From: Clostridia bacterium
Lineage (GTDB): Bacteria; Bacillota; Clostridia; Oscillospirales; CAG-272
Length of the DNA stretch: 64,000 bases
Reading direction: 5' to 3'
NCBI GenBank assembly: GCA_017446155.1
Contig: JAFSRI010000003.1
Location: 43,937-107,936 of the forward strand
This document shows, piece by piece, positions 39,053-48,959 of the stretch. A model generated the notes under the pieces. The model was not told where the DNA came from. It saw nothing but the letters and a program-made list of their open reading frames with translations, and made no database searches. How positions within the stretch are numbered: position 1 is the first letter of the stretch; every line of letters begins with the position of its first letter. The translations under genes and the position numbers were made by a program.

Positions 39053-42000
39053 TTATACAGTTGTATTTTTTTCTTTGATTTCAAGATATTTTTTCAAAAG
39101 CTCCGTGATGAAAGTAAGTATCGGCTCGCCGGGTTTTGCTTTGCATCTGACGGATGGCTTTGACGAAGCTATGACGGTGATGCGCTTGCGATACATGGCG
39201 GAAAGTTCCGACCATACGGCGATGTCGAGCGCACGCGGATAAATGACCGCCTCGCCGATTTTTTGATCTATCATCGAAAAGCCGCACTTTATTGCAAGCG
39301 CGCGGATAAGCGCCACGTCAAGCAGCGTTTCCACCGACGTCGGCAGATCTCCGAATCTGTCGAGAAGCTCGGATGCGATGTCGTCAAGATCCTCTTCGCA
39401 GGTAATATTGGCTATCTTTTTATATATTTCTATGCGCTGACCGGAATCTTCGACGTATTTTTCGGGTATATAAGAATCGCGCCCGACGTTTACCGTGCAG
39501 TCGAGTTTTTCCTCGGGTTTTTTGCCTTGTTCTTCGAGCACGGCGTCATTTAATATCTTTATATAAAGGTCGTATCCGATGCTTTCCATATGCCCGTGCT
39601 GGCGTGCGCCGAGAATGTCCCCCGCGCCTCTTATTTCAAGGTCGCGCAGTGCGATTTTGAATCCCGAGCCGAACTCGGTGAAATCGCGTATAGCCTGCAA
39701 ACGTTTTGTGGCTATTTCAGAAAGCACCTTGCTGTGCGGATATGTGAAATACGCATATGCGCGGCGCGAACTGCGGCCTACTCTACCGCGGATTTGGTGA
39801 AGCTGAGAAAGCCCCATGCGGTCGGCATTTTCGATTATCAGTGTGTTTGCATTCGGTACGTCGACCCCCGTTTCGATGATCGTTGTGCAGACGAGAATAT
39901 CAATTTCGCCCGAAACCATATCCTGCCATATTGCGCCGAGCTCGTCCTTGTCCATTTGCCCGTGGGCTATTTCTATGTTTGCGTCCGGAAATTCGTTTCT
40001 CAGCTTTATCGCTTTTTGCGTTATCGTGTCGATTTTATTGTGGAGGTAGAACACCTGCCCGCCGCGTCTAAGCTCCCTCCGTATCGCCTCGAATATGACG
40101 ATGTCGTCGTGTTCGAGAACATAACTTTGCACCGGCACTCTGTCGCCCGGCGCTTCGTCGAGCACCGACATATCTTTTATCGAGCTCATCGCCATGTTCA
40201 GCGTTCGCGGAATAGGTGTTGCGGTGAGCGTCAGCACATCGACGTTTTTTGACATTTGCTTTAACTTTTCTTTGTGCGCCACGCCGAAACGCTGTTCTTC
40301 GTCAACTATCAGCAACCCCAAGTCTTTAAATTCAATATCTTGCGAGAGCAGTCGGTGAGTGCCGATGATAATATCAACGTCGCCGCGCCGCAGAGCGCGC
40401 AGTGTAGCTTCTTGTTCTTTGCCGGTTTTAAAGCGTGAAAGGAGCGCTATTTTTACAGGGAAAGCGCGCATGCGCGAAACTGCCGTTTGATAATGCTGCA
40501 TGGCGAGGATCGTTGTCGGAACGAGAATTGCAACCTGCTTGCCCGCCGTCACCGCTTTGAACGCCGCGCGAAGCGCGACTTCGGTTTTTCCGAAGCCTAC
40601 GTCGCCGCAAAGAAGCCTGTCCATAGGCGAGGGGAGCATCATGTCATGTTTTATTTCCTCAGTTGCCGTCAGCTGTCCGTCGGTTTCCTCGTATTCAAAT
40701 GTGGATTCAAACTCTCGTTGCATCTCGTCGTCTTGTGGGAAAGCAAAGCCGGGGCGGCGAAGCCTTTCGGCATAAAGGGCGATGAGCTCTTTTGCCATTT
40801 CTTTTACTTCGGCTTTTACGCGCGATTTTGCGTGGTTCCACTCCGTTCCGCCGAGCTTCGATAGCTTCATCACACCGTCCTCGGCGCGCGCGCCGATGTA
40901 TTTTGAAACAAGGTCTATCTGCTCTACCGGAACATAAAGAACGTCCGTTCCGGCATATTGAATTTTCATATGGTCGCGGCAGACGCCGTCGTAATTTCTG
41001 ATATTTTCAAGCCCCATGTACCGCCCGATGCCGTGGGTCACATGAACGACGTAGTCGCCGACTTCAAGATCGGCGTAGGAGAGTATTTTCTCTTTTGCCG
41101 TGCGCTTATTTTTGGCGGCGTTAATCCGTCTTGCCGACAGACGTCGTTTTTCGAGCGCCTGATTTTCGCGCAGGGAAATACACGCAAAGCGTGTGTGGGG
41201 AAGCTCAAATCCGCGCGCGTCAAAACAGCTGACGAACACAGCTCCTCGCGGTATGTCGCCAATCAAATCATATTTAGCGCTTGAAGCCGAAAGACCGGAT
41301 TCACCGAGAAGTTTGGATAGCGAGGCGCACTCAACTTCGTTTTCACAAAGGACGAGCACCGCCGCCTTGGACGCGACGTATGACGAAATATCCTCGACCA
41401 GCGCCGTGTAGTTTTCGGTAAACGAGGCGGTTTTGCGGCTTTCAAACGTGAACATTCCGGAAAGCCTGTCGCGAAACTGCGAAACAAAACTGTTTATCAC
41501 AAGCGACGGGTTGCGCTCGACAAAGCCGTAAAGGTCCTCCGCGTCTTGCGAAAACGAACTGTATTTCGGAATCATGACACCGCCGGTTATAAGCGTTTTT
41601 GCCGTTTCCTCAGCGTGCCATTCGGCGGCTTTCAGGCGTTCATCGACAGAGGAAGATTCGAGCAACACCGCAAGCGTGTCGTCATAGAACCAATCGAGAA
41701 GGGAAGTCATTTCCGGGTAGATGAACGTAATGTATTTGTCGGCGCAAAGAATATCCGCGCCGGAATCTATCGCCTCTATCTCGTGCGAAAGCGATTCGCG
41801 CGCCTCGTCTGTCAGTTTCTTTTTCATATGCGCGGATATAAGTTCGCGCAAACCTTTTCTGGCCTTTTCGTCAACAAGAATTTCGCGCGCGCAGGTGATA
41901 AGAACGCTTTTTGCGTCGTCGGTGCGGCGCTGAGTCATGATGTCGAAGTAATATATTGAATCGATCTCGTCGCCGAAAAATTCAATTCTTACAGGGTTTT

Positions 42001-42577
42001 GAAGCTGCGGCGGAAAAATATCGACTATCCCGCCTCTGACGGAAAATTGTCCGCGGCCGTCGACGAGTGCCTCGCGCACGTATCCCGCGGAGATGAGAAA
42101 TTCGGAAAGCTCCTTTATAACGGCTTCATCGCCATCGCTCAGCTTCATTGTCGCGCCTTCAAGCCGTCCGTGCGGAATGGTATATTGTATCGCGGCGTCG
42201 GGAACGGTGACGACGGCGTCGAGCGTGCCCTGCATGAGCGCGGTAAGGACGGCTATCCGTTCGTGTTCTGTGTCGTGAGATGAGACAATATTGTAGAACA
42301 CTGGGTCGCGCACGGGATAAAACGCCGAGCGTACGCCGCTGTCTGAAAGAAAAGCGTTTATTCTGTTTGCGGTTTTTTCGTCGTTGGCTATTATAAGTGC
42401 GGGCGAATTTGTTATTTTTTCGGACGTCAAAGCGGCGAGGAAAGCGTCGCACGCCCCCTCGCAAAGTCCTGTTATCATTGCGGGCGCGCGCCTCGATGAT
42501 TTAATTTGCGCCCGAAGATTGTCGGTTATCTGACCGTATTCGCGCTCGGCGCGGATACGGTCCATTAAAATATTCAT
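39053..42577 (-). CDS. mfd: Transcription-repair coupling factor Mfd
   Basis: Removes RNA polymerase stalled at DNA lesions and recruits UvrA. 1,174 residues, full length. In order: UvrB-like domains (1-about 350), the RNA polymerase interaction domain (YADLEVGDYVVHVTHGIGRYMGLE near 498-521), a superfamily II translocase with Walker A GDVGFGKTEVA, DEEQ motif (LLIVDEEQRFGV) and QLHQIRGRVGRSSR, and the C-terminal D7 domain. Downstream of pth in the same direction with an 80-base gap. No lesion. Confidence 0.97.
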   Translation of the reverse strand: MNILMDRIRAEREYGQITDNLRAQIKSSRRAPAMITGLCEGACDAFLAALTSEKITNSPALIIANDEKTANRINAFLSDSGVRSAFYPVRDPVFYNIVSSHDTEHERIAVLTALMQGTLDAVVTVPDAAIQYTIPHGRLEGATMKLSDGDEAVIKELSEFLISAGYVREALVDGRGQFSVRGGIVDIFPPQLQNPVRIEFFGDEIDSIYYFDIMTQRRTDDAKSVLITCAREILVDEKARKGLRELISAHMKKKLTDEARESLSHEIEAIDSGADILCADKYITFIYPEMTSLLDWFYDDTLAVLLESSSVDERLKAAEWHAEETAKTLITGGVMIPKYSSFSQDAEDLYGFVERNPSLVINSFVSQFRDRLSGMFTFESRKTASFTENYTALVEDISSYVASKAAVLVLCENEVECASLSKLLGESGLSASSAKYDLIGDIPRGAVFVSCFDARGFELPHTRFACISLRENQALEKRRLSARRINAAKNKRTAKEKILSYADLEVGDYVVHVTHGIGRYMGLENIRNYDGVCRDHMKIQYAGTDVLYVPVEQIDLVSKYIGARAEDGVMKLSKLGGTEWNHAKSRVKAEVKEMAKELIALYAERLRRPGFAFPQDDEMQREFESTFEYEETDGQLTATEEIKHDMMLPSPMDRLLCGDVGFGKTEVALRAAFKAVTAGKQVAILVPTTILAMQHYQTAVSRMRAFPVKIALLSRFKTGKEQEATLRALRRGDVDIIIGTHRLLSQDIEFKDLGLLIVDEEQRFGVAHKEKLKQMSKNVDVLTLTATPIPRTLNMAMSSIKDMSVLDEAPGDRVPVQSYVLEHDDIVIFEAIRRELRRGGQVFYLHNKIDTITQKAIKLRNEFPDANIEIAHGQMDKDELGAIWQDMVSGEIDILVCTTIIETGVDVPNANTLIIENADRMGLSQLHQIRGRVGRSSRRAYAYFTYPHSKVLSEIATKRLQAIRDFTEFGSGFKIALRDLEIRGAGDILGARQHGHMESIGYDLYIKILNDAVLEEQGKKPEEKLDCTVNVGRDSYIPEKYVEDSGQRIEIYKKIANITCEEDLDDIASELLDRFGDLPTSVETLLDVALIRALAIKCGFSMIDQKIGEAVIYPRALDIAVWSELSAMYRKRITVIASSKPSVRCKAKPGEPILTFITELLKKYLEIKEKNTTV

Positions 42578-42656
42578 TTGTACCTCTCAAAAAATGTATT
42601 GTGTTTGCGATAAAAAGAGTATCTGCGCCGAACAGCGCTCGTATATTCTTTTCAAT

Positions 42657-43262
42657 TTAACTGTTATAAAGGTTCATCGCCCTCTCACAGTCGCCTGAAA
42701 TAATAAGCTCGGCGGCGTTGTACACGTCGTCAAGGCGCGATTGAATCGCCTTTTTGTCGTCGTCGGGAAATTTGCTCAGAACCCAATCGGCTAAATCATA
42801 CTCTCTGTCAGGTCTGTCGCCTATACCTATTTTTATCCTCGGAATATCCTCTGTGCCGACGCAACCGATGATGCTTTTAAGTCCCCTCTGGCCGCCGTCG
42901 GAGCCCTTGCGGCGAATGCGTATCTTGCCGGGGGCAAGGGAGATGTCGTCACAGAGAACAAGAATGTTTTGCGGAGGGACCTTATAAAAGTTCGCGGCTT
43001 CCTCGACCGACACGCCGGAATTGTTCATGAACGTCTGAGGTTTCATAAGCAAAATCTTTTTTCCGTTTATAACCGTTTGCGAGCAGAGAGCGTGAAACTT
43101 CGCACGGTCGCATTTTACACCGAGCTTGGAGCAGATATGATCAAGCGCGATAAAGCCCGCGTTGTGGCGCGAGTTATCATACTCTCGCCCGGGATTGCCG
43201 AGCCCGGCTATTATATATTCTACTCCGCCCGTCATCGGGCGCAAAAATCCGAATAGAGCCAT
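42657..43262 (-). CDS. pth: Peptidyl-tRNA hydrolase
   Basis: Frees tRNA from peptidyl-tRNA that drops off ribosomes. 201 residues with family motifs IIAGLGNPGREYDNSRHNAGF (catalytic His near 37), KPQTFMNNSG and DDISLAPGKIRIRRKGSDGG. The first ten residues before VEYIIAGLGNPG are longer than usual. GGAGG lies before ATG 43262. Upstream of mfd, the common pth-mfd order of Firmicutes. Confidence 0.97.
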   Translation of the reverse strand: MALFGFLRPMTGGVEYIIAGLGNPGREYDNSRHNAGFIALDHICSKLGVKCDRAKFHALCSQTVINGKKILLMKPQTFMNNSGVSVEEAANFYKVPPQNILVLCDDISLAPGKIRIRRKGSDGGQRGLKSIIGCVGTEDIPRIKIGIGDRPDREYDLADWVLSKFPDDDKKAIQSRLDDVYNAAELIISGDCERAMNLYNS

Positions 43263-43295
43263 TTTTTGCCTCCGAAAGTGAAATAATACAAATGT

Positions 43296-43324
43296 ATTTT
43301 ACATTAAAACCGCTGTAAAATCAA
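43296..43324 (-). promoter_or_regulatory. Promoter of pth-mfd
   Basis: On the minus strand TTGATT (43324-43319), 17-base spacer, TAAAAT (43301-43296). Confidence 0.65.
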
Positions 43325-43383
43325 TAGAAAACGTAATTTTTCTGATTTTTTTAATTTTTTTCGGAAAAAATCCGAAAAAAGGG

Positions 43384-43412
43384 TAGATATTATTTCTTAT
43401 TTATGATATAAT
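43384..43412 (+). promoter_or_regulatory. Promoter of ppdK
   Basis: Weak -35 TAGATA, 17-base spacer, perfect TATAAT; leader of about 65 bases. Confidence 0.55.
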
Positions 43413-43481
43413 AATGAATTGGAAAAGTTTATCAAAACAATAGGATGAACTTGCAAAATAAAACATTCGGAGGATTTTTTA

Positions 43482-46118
43482 ATGGCAAAGAAATACGTTT
43501 ACCTCTTTACCGAAGGCAACGCTAAAATGCGTGAGCTCCTCGGAGGAAAAGGCGCAAACCTTGCAGAAATGACAAACATCGGTCTTCCCGTTCCGCAGGG
43601 CTTCACAATTACAACTGAAGCCTGCACACAGTATTATGAGGACGGCAGAACGATAAACGACGAGATCATGGCTGAGATCATGGCTAACGTCGAAAAAATG
43701 GAACAGATCAACGGCAAAAAATTCGGCGATCTCAACAACCCCCTTCTCGTTTCCGTTCGTTCGGGCGCGAGAGCTTCCATGCCCGGCATGATGGATACTA
43801 TCCTTAACCTCGGTCTTAACGACGATGTTGTAGCCGCAATGATAAAGGGCAACCCCGACCCCAAATTCGAGAGATTCGTTTACGACTCTTACAGAAGATT
43901 TATCCAGATGTTCTCCGACGTCGTAATGGAAGTCGGCAAGAAATATTTCGAGCAGCTCATCGACAAGATGAAAGAAGAAAAAGGCGTTAAGTTCGACGTT
44001 GAACTTAACGCGGCTGACCTCAAAAAGCTCGCTGAACAGTTCAAGGCTGAATACAAAAAACAGCTCGGAGAAGATTTCCCCTCCGACCCGAAGGTTCAGC
44101 TTTACGAAGCTATCCGCGCCGTATTCCGCAGCTGGGATAACCCCCGTGCCAACGTTTACCGCCGCGATAACGATATCCCTTACAGCTGGGGTACGGCTGT
44201 TAACGTAATGCCGATGGTATTCGGTAACCTTAACGACAACTCCGGTACTGGCGTTGCATTCACGCGCGACCCCGCAACGGGCGAAAAGAAACTCATGGGC
44301 GAGTTCCTTACAAACGCTCAGGGCGAGGACGTTGTTGCAGGCGTTCGTACTCCTATGCCCATCGCTCAGATGGCTGAAAAATTCCCCGAAGCATACAAAC
44401 AGTTCGTCGAAGTATGCGACCTTCTCGAAAAACACTATCACGACATGCAGGATATGGAATTTACCGTTGAAAACGGCAAACTCTATATGCTTCAATGCCG
44501 TAACGGCAAGAGAACGGCTCAGGCGGCGCTGAAAATCGCGTGCGACCTCGTTGACGAAGGCATGAAGACCGAAAAAGAAGCGGTTCTTATGATCGACCCG
44601 AGAAACCTCGACACACTCCTTCATCCGCAGTTCGACGCAAAGGCGCTCAAAGCGGCTAAACCTCTCGGCAGAGGTCTCGGCGCTTCTCCCGGCGCGGCTT
44701 GCGGTCAGGTAGTATTTACGGCTGAGGACGCTGAAAAGTGGAAAGCAGCCGGCAAGAAAGTCGTTCTTGTTCGTCTTGAAACATCCCCCGAAGATATTAC
44801 GGGCATGAAAGCCGCTCAGGGTATTCTTACCGTCAGAGGCGGTATGACGAGCCACGCAGCCGTTGTTGCGCGCGGAATGGGAACATGCTGCGTTTCCGGT
44901 TGCGGCGACATCATAATGGACGAAGAAAACAAACAGTTTACTCTCGCCGGAAGAACGTTCCACGAGGGCGACGTTATCTCCATCGACGGTTCCACAGGTA
45001 ACATCTACGGCGAAGCTATCGCTACCGTTGACGCTGTTATCGGCGGGGACTTCGGCAGAATCATGGCTTGGGCTGACAAATATCGTAAGCTCAAAGTCCG
45101 CACGAACGCCGACACACCGAGAGACGCGAAGAAAGCTCGCGAGCTCGGCGCAGAGGGCATCGGTCTTTGCCGTACGGAGCATATGTTCTTTGAAGCTGAC
45201 AGAATCGCCGCTTTCAGAGAAATGATCTGCTCTGACACAGTTGCCGAAAGAGAAGCTGCGCTTGATAAGATCATGCCTTATCAGCAGGGCGACTTTGAAA
45301 AACTCTATGAAGCGCTCGAAGGCTACCCGGTAGTTATCAGATTCCTCGATCCGCCGCTTCACGAGTTCGTTCCCACAACGGAAGAAGAAATCGAACTTCT
45401 TGCAAAAGCACAGGGCAAGCCCGTTGAAAAGATCAAGAACATCATCACATCTCTCCACGAGTTCAACCCGATGATGGGTCACAGAGGTTGCCGTCTTACC
45501 GTAACGTATCCCGAAATCGCGGTAATGCAGACAAAGGCTGTTATCCGTGCGGCTATCAACGTAAAGAAAGCTCATCCGGATTGGAACATCGTTCCCGAAA
45601 TCATGATTCCGCTCGTAGGCGAAGTTAAAGAGCTTAAATACGTTAAAGACGTAGTTGTTAAGACCGCTGACGCTGAGATCGCGGCGGCAGGTTCCGACAT
45701 GAAGTATCAGGTTGGTACGATGATTGAGATCCCGCGTGCGGCCCTCACTGCTGACGAAATCGCAAAAGAAGCTGAATTCTTCTGCTTCGGTACAAACGAC
45801 CTTACGCAGATGACGTTCGGATTCTCACGCGACGATGCAGGCAAGTTCCTCGGCGCTTACTACGACGCTAAGATCTATGAAAACGATCCGTTCGCTAAAC
45901 TCGATCAGGTCGGCGTAGGCAAACTCATGGAAATGGCAGTTAAGCTCGGCAGAACGACAAGACCCGACCTCGAAGTAGGTATTTGCGGCGAACACGGCGG
46001 CGATCCGTCCTCCGTTGAATTCTGCCACAAGATAGGCCTCACCTATGTTTCCTGCTCACCGTTCCGTGTGCCGATCGCACGCCTTGCGGCAGCTCAGGCA
46101 GCTATCATAAACGGCTGA
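43482..46118 (+). CDS. ppdK: Pyruvate, phosphate dikinase
   Basis: Interconverts pyruvate, ATP and phosphate with phosphoenolpyruvate, AMP and diphosphate; in anaerobes it can run glycolytically or for gluconeogenesis. 878 residues, normal length. N-terminal ATP-grasp domain (GGKGANLAEMTNIGLPVPQGFTI), the phosphohistidine domain with GGMTSHAAVVARGMG (His near 456), and a PEP-binding barrel with CRTEHMFFE, GLMHG-like GHRGCRLTVTYPEI and FGTNDLTQMTFGFSRDDA, ending with the catalytic cysteine region GICGEHGGDPSS. GGAGG precedes ATG 43482. Monocistronic. Confidence 0.98.
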   Translation: MAKKYVYLFTEGNAKMRELLGGKGANLAEMTNIGLPVPQGFTITTEACTQYYEDGRTINDEIMAEIMANVEKMEQINGKKFGDLNNPLLVSVRSGARASMPGMMDTILNLGLNDDVVAAMIKGNPDPKFERFVYDSYRRFIQMFSDVVMEVGKKYFEQLIDKMKEEKGVKFDVELNAADLKKLAEQFKAEYKKQLGEDFPSDPKVQLYEAIRAVFRSWDNPRANVYRRDNDIPYSWGTAVNVMPMVFGNLNDNSGTGVAFTRDPATGEKKLMGEFLTNAQGEDVVAGVRTPMPIAQMAEKFPEAYKQFVEVCDLLEKHYHDMQDMEFTVENGKLYMLQCRNGKRTAQAALKIACDLVDEGMKTEKEAVLMIDPRNLDTLLHPQFDAKALKAAKPLGRGLGASPGAACGQVVFTAEDAEKWKAAGKKVVLVRLETSPEDITGMKAAQGILTVRGGMTSHAAVVARGMGTCCVSGCGDIIMDEENKQFTLAGRTFHEGDVISIDGSTGNIYGEAIATVDAVIGGDFGRIMAWADKYRKLKVRTNADTPRDAKKARELGAEGIGLCRTEHMFFEADRIAAFREMICSDTVAEREAALDKIMPYQQGDFEKLYEALEGYPVVIRFLDPPLHEFVPTTEEEIELLAKAQGKPVEKIKNIITSLHEFNPMMGHRGCRLTVTYPEIAVMQTKAVIRAAINVKKAHPDWNIVPEIMIPLVGEVKELKYVKDVVVKTADAEIAAAGSDMKYQVGTMIEIPRAALTADEIAKEAEFFCFGTNDLTQMTFGFSRDDAGKFLGAYYDAKIYENDPFAKLDQVGVGKLMEMAVKLGRTTRPDLEVGICGEHGGDPSSVEFCHKIGLTYVSCSPFRVPIARLAAAQAAIING

Positions 46119-46139
46119 TAAATAACAAAAATCAAACGG

Positions 46140-46168
46140 CGCCCGCACTCAGCGGGCGCTGTTTTTTC
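46140..46168 (+). terminator. Terminator of ppdK
   Basis: GCGCCCGC / GCGGGCGC stem, then TGTTTTTT. Confidence 0.88.
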
Positions 46169-46285
46169 GCATAAGTTTTTCCGCCGCCGAGCGCTCAACA
46201 GCCTTTATTTTTCTTTTTCATATTCCGTCGGGTTATTTTTCTTCCGAAATATAAATATATATTTTTCGGAGGATTGAAAATAATT

Positions 46286-46756
46286 ATGAAAAAAAGAGTT
46301 ATAAAGACAGCTTTTCTTGCCGCGGTGATCGCTTTTGCGATATTGCTTTCGGCGTGCATAAGTGAAAGTGATTTATCAGCCGCCGAAAAACTCGAAAAAA
46401 TCATACTTGAATTTGCGCTTGACGATATAGGCACGGTGTATACTGACAACGCCGACGCCATGCACTGCCTTTCAGATGAAATGCTTTCGTCAATGTTTGC
46501 GCTGGGGGGAAACGTTACAGCGTTCGGACATGTAAAATCGCGCGCGGCATATTTTGATAAGAGCTTTTCCGGCGGGGAAATTATAGTGTTCGAGATGATG
46601 GACGTTTCGCGCACTGAGGAGATTACTTCAATGTTTTCGCGTCGGGCGAAAAGACAGGAAAACTCACTTGTCATTTGCCGCGGCAGATATGTATATTTAA
46701 TATGTCGTGAGAATGCAAATGTCATAGTTGATTATATAAAAAAGAGCGGGCTGTGA
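46286..46756 (+). CDS. DUF4358-type lipoprotein
   Basis: 156 residues. Signal peptide with lipobox LSAC (Cys 24 of the form starting at 46286). The rest fits DUF4358: AAYFDKSFSGGEIIVFEMMDVSRTEEI and SRRAKRQENS, the Glu/Ile-phe and R-x3-Q pattern of that family; function unknown. CGGAGG precedes; ATG 46286 is preferred over TTG 46274, which abuts the site. It lies between ppdK and manA with no operon partner. Confidence 0.75.
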   Translation: MKKRVIKTAFLAAVIAFAILLSACISESDLSAAEKLEKIILEFALDDIGTVYTDNADAMHCLSDEMLSSMFALGGNVTAFGHVKSRAAYFDKSFSGGEIIVFEMMDVSRTEEITSMFSRRAKRQENSLVICRGRYVYLICRENANVIVDYIKKSGL

Positions 46757-46807
46757 ATGGATATGCAAGAAAAGATGTCATAAATTTCAATAACCACCTG
46801 AAAAGCC

Positions 46808-46836
46808 TTGCAAAATAAAGCAAAACGGTGTATAAT
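46808..46836 (+). promoter_or_regulatory. Promoter of manA
   Basis: TTGCAA, 17-base spacer, TATAAT; 36 bases before ATG 46873. Confidence 0.75.
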
Positions 46837-46872
46837 ACGCTTGTGTAAAAAGTTTTGCGGAGGAATTTAACA

Positions 46873-47805
46873 ATGGCGATGTTTACATTACAACCCGTGA
46901 CAAAGAAAATAATTTGGGGCGGGGAAAGACTTTCACGTGATTTCGGTATAGGCGACGCCGGTGAAAAAATAGCCGAGGCGTGGGAGCTTACTTGCAGACA
47001 AGACGGCGACAACATGATAGCCGACGGCAAGTATGCGGGCAAATTTTTTTCGGAATATATAAAAGAAAATCCGACGGCTGTCGGAGCTGATTTTGACGGC
47101 GGGCGTTTTCCATTGCTTATAAAACTCATCGACGCAAAAGCCGACCTATCGATACAGGTTCATCCTGACGACAAATATGCGTTTGAGCACACCGACGATA
47201 TGGGGAAAACCGAGATGTGGTATATCGTTGACGCCGAGCCGGGCGCTAAGCTCGTTTATGGTATGAAAGAAAAATACAGCCGAAAGCAAATAAAAGATGC
47301 GATAGAGCACGGCACGCTTGAAGATTTGATGAATTATGTAAACGTAAAAAAAGGCGACGTATATTTTATCCCTTCCGGGCTTGTTCACGCGATCGGAGCC
47401 GGTATACTTATTGCGGAAATTCAGCAGAATTCAAACATAACTTATCGCGTATATGACTACAACCGCCGCCAGCCCGACGGTACTCTCCGCCAGCTTCACG
47501 TCGAGCAGGCGCTCGACGTTATCGAGCGCACGGATCCGGAGGCGATGGAGGTGAGGCGAGAAGGAGATATAATAGCCGCATGTGAATTTTTTACGGTGCG
47601 GGCACTCGATTTGCGCGGACGCGCGAAGCTGGCGGTGACAAACAAGAGCTTTGCGCATTTGCTTTGCGTAGAAGGAGAAGCAAATGTCGTCGGCGGCGGA
47701 GAAGAGCTTAAAATAAAGAAAGGCGGAAGTATTTTCATATCAGCTGGAACCGGCGAAATAACACTTGAAGCGGATAACGCAAAAATCATTGTGTCATCTA
47801 TATAA
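46873..47805 (+). CDS. manA: Mannose-6-phosphate isomerase, class I
   Basis: Interconverts mannose-6-phosphate and fructose-6-phosphate with a zinc cofactor, for mannose use and for GDP-mannose supply. 310 residues, the short Gram-positive form. Zinc-site motifs: SIQVHPDDKYA (Gln/His), EMWYIVDAEPGA (Glu) and SGLVHAIGAGILIAEIQQNSNITYRVYDY (His and active-site Arg). ATG 46873 with CGGAGG upstream is preferred over TTG 46855. Monocistronic, ending in a shared terminator. Confidence 0.95.
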   Translation: MAMFTLQPVTKKIIWGGERLSRDFGIGDAGEKIAEAWELTCRQDGDNMIADGKYAGKFFSEYIKENPTAVGADFDGGRFPLLIKLIDAKADLSIQVHPDDKYAFEHTDDMGKTEMWYIVDAEPGAKLVYGMKEKYSRKQIKDAIEHGTLEDLMNYVNVKKGDVYFIPSGLVHAIGAGILIAEIQQNSNITYRVYDYNRRQPDGTLRQLHVEQALDVIERTDPEAMEVRREGDIIAACEFFTVRALDLRGRAKLAVTNKSFAHLLCVEGEANVVGGGEELKIKKGGSIFISAGTGEITLEADNAKIIVSSI

Positions 47806-47831
47806 TTTTGATTATATACAAAAGTATAAAA

Positions 47832-47864
47832 ACGGGCTGATCGTGATGATCAGCCCGTGTTTTG
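47832..47864. terminator. Shared terminator between manA and the FkbM gene
   Basis: ACGGGCTGATC / GATCAGCCCGT, an 11-bp stem; T run on the plus strand, AT-rich on the other. Confidence 0.85.
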
Positions 47865-47876
47865 TTATTTAAAGCG

Positions 47877-48959
47877 CTATCTGCAAACATATAAATTTAT
47901 ATCCCATGCGGGAAGTCCGTGGAGTTTTCTTAAATAAAGTTTGCTGTTCGGTAAAATACCGCGAATCACCTGTGGAAGCATGAAAATATCCTCGCTTCTG
48001 TGATACAGCGATACGATCATATCCGTGTCGTTGTTCTTTGCGGTGTTCACCGAACCATTCAATGCGTTCAGCTCCTCGCCCTCGACGTCGTATTTTATCA
48101 AGAGTTTTTCATTTTTGAAATCTGTAACGGAATCGACCTTCATACATCCGACCTCGCGGGTTTTCGCGCCTGACAGCGACAGGTTGGCATTGAGTTGTGA
48201 GCCGCGCCCTCCGCCGTCGGAAATAAGGCATGTGCCGTCTTTTTCCGACGCACTTGCATTAAAAAGTGAAAAATCAACGTTTTTAAGCTCCGAACAGCGC
48301 TTTGACAGCTTTTCAAACGGCTTTTTTGCCGGCTCAAATGCAAAAACATGTTTTATACTGCTGTATAAATCGGTCGCTTTTGAAATTGTGTCGCCGTTGT
48401 ACGCTCCCAAGTCTATATACGTTGTGTATCCTCCGCTGAGCAATTCCGTCGCGTCTTGTTCGCTCACTTCAACGTCAAACAAATACCCGACGTCGCCCGA
48501 GAGCTTGTATTTTATTACGCCGTCATATGTTTTAACCGACGCCTCATCTGAGAAAAGCGCACGCGTTTTGTTTATCTCATTTTCGTGCCTGAGATAAAAA
48601 TCACCGTCAAAAATATCACCGTCGGCTACCGGAACGTCGGGCGCGAAAAATTCATGGCGAGCCATAATTCGCTTTACGTTCTCAATCACTTCATCCCGCG
48701 CCGAACCGAACGCCATAAGAACCGTGAAATCTCCGAAAACGTTTTCCGCTTCTTCAAGCGACATTACCCGCTTGCCGTGAAAAAATCTGTCGCGAACAAA
48801 TCCGTCAGACGCGAAAAATCCGTCGATATTGATTTGGCGACGTTCGGTTTCGCGCAAGATTTTATCCGCGCCGTTGCCGGTTCCGTACATCAGAATTTTA
48901 TCGCGGTTTTTCAGCACCTGCCAAAGCTCGTCAACGCCGAAAACTTTGCCCGTTATCAT
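47877..48959 (-). CDS. FkbM-family methyltransferase
   Basis: SAM-dependent methyltransferase, probably on a sugar or glycolipid hydroxyl. 360 residues. The C-terminal half holds the FkbM methyltransferase core: TTYIDLGAYNGDTISKATDLY (SAM site), VFAFEPAKKPFEKL, VDSVTDFKNEKLLIKYDVEGEELNALNGS. The N-terminal 110 residues (KNRDKILMYGTGNGADKILRE) look like a separate Rossmann-type nucleotide-sugar-binding region. It overlaps the upstream SGNH hydrolase by four bases (ATGA), so the two may modify the same glycan. Confidence 0.88.
   Translation of the reverse strand: MITGKVFGVDELWQVLKNRDKILMYGTGNGADKILRETERRQINIDGFFASDGFVRDRFFHGKRVMSLEEAENVFGDFTVLMAFGSARDEVIENVKRIMARHEFFAPDVPVADGDIFDGDFYLRHENEINKTRALFSDEASVKTYDGVIKYKLSGDVGYLFDVEVSEQDATELLSGGYTTYIDLGAYNGDTISKATDLYSSIKHVFAFEPAKKPFEKLSKRCSELKNVDFSLFNASASEKDGTCLISDGGGRGSQLNANLSLSGAKTREVGCMKVDSVTDFKNEKLLIKYDVEGEELNALNGSVNTAKNNDTDMIVSLYHRSEDIFMLPQVIRGILPNSKLYLRKLHGLPAWDINLYVCR

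Noticed and set aside
43479..45575. 698-codon open frame antisense to ppdK
   Set aside because: It mirrors the codon pattern of ppdK on the other strand; ppdK is a certain gene with all motifs.
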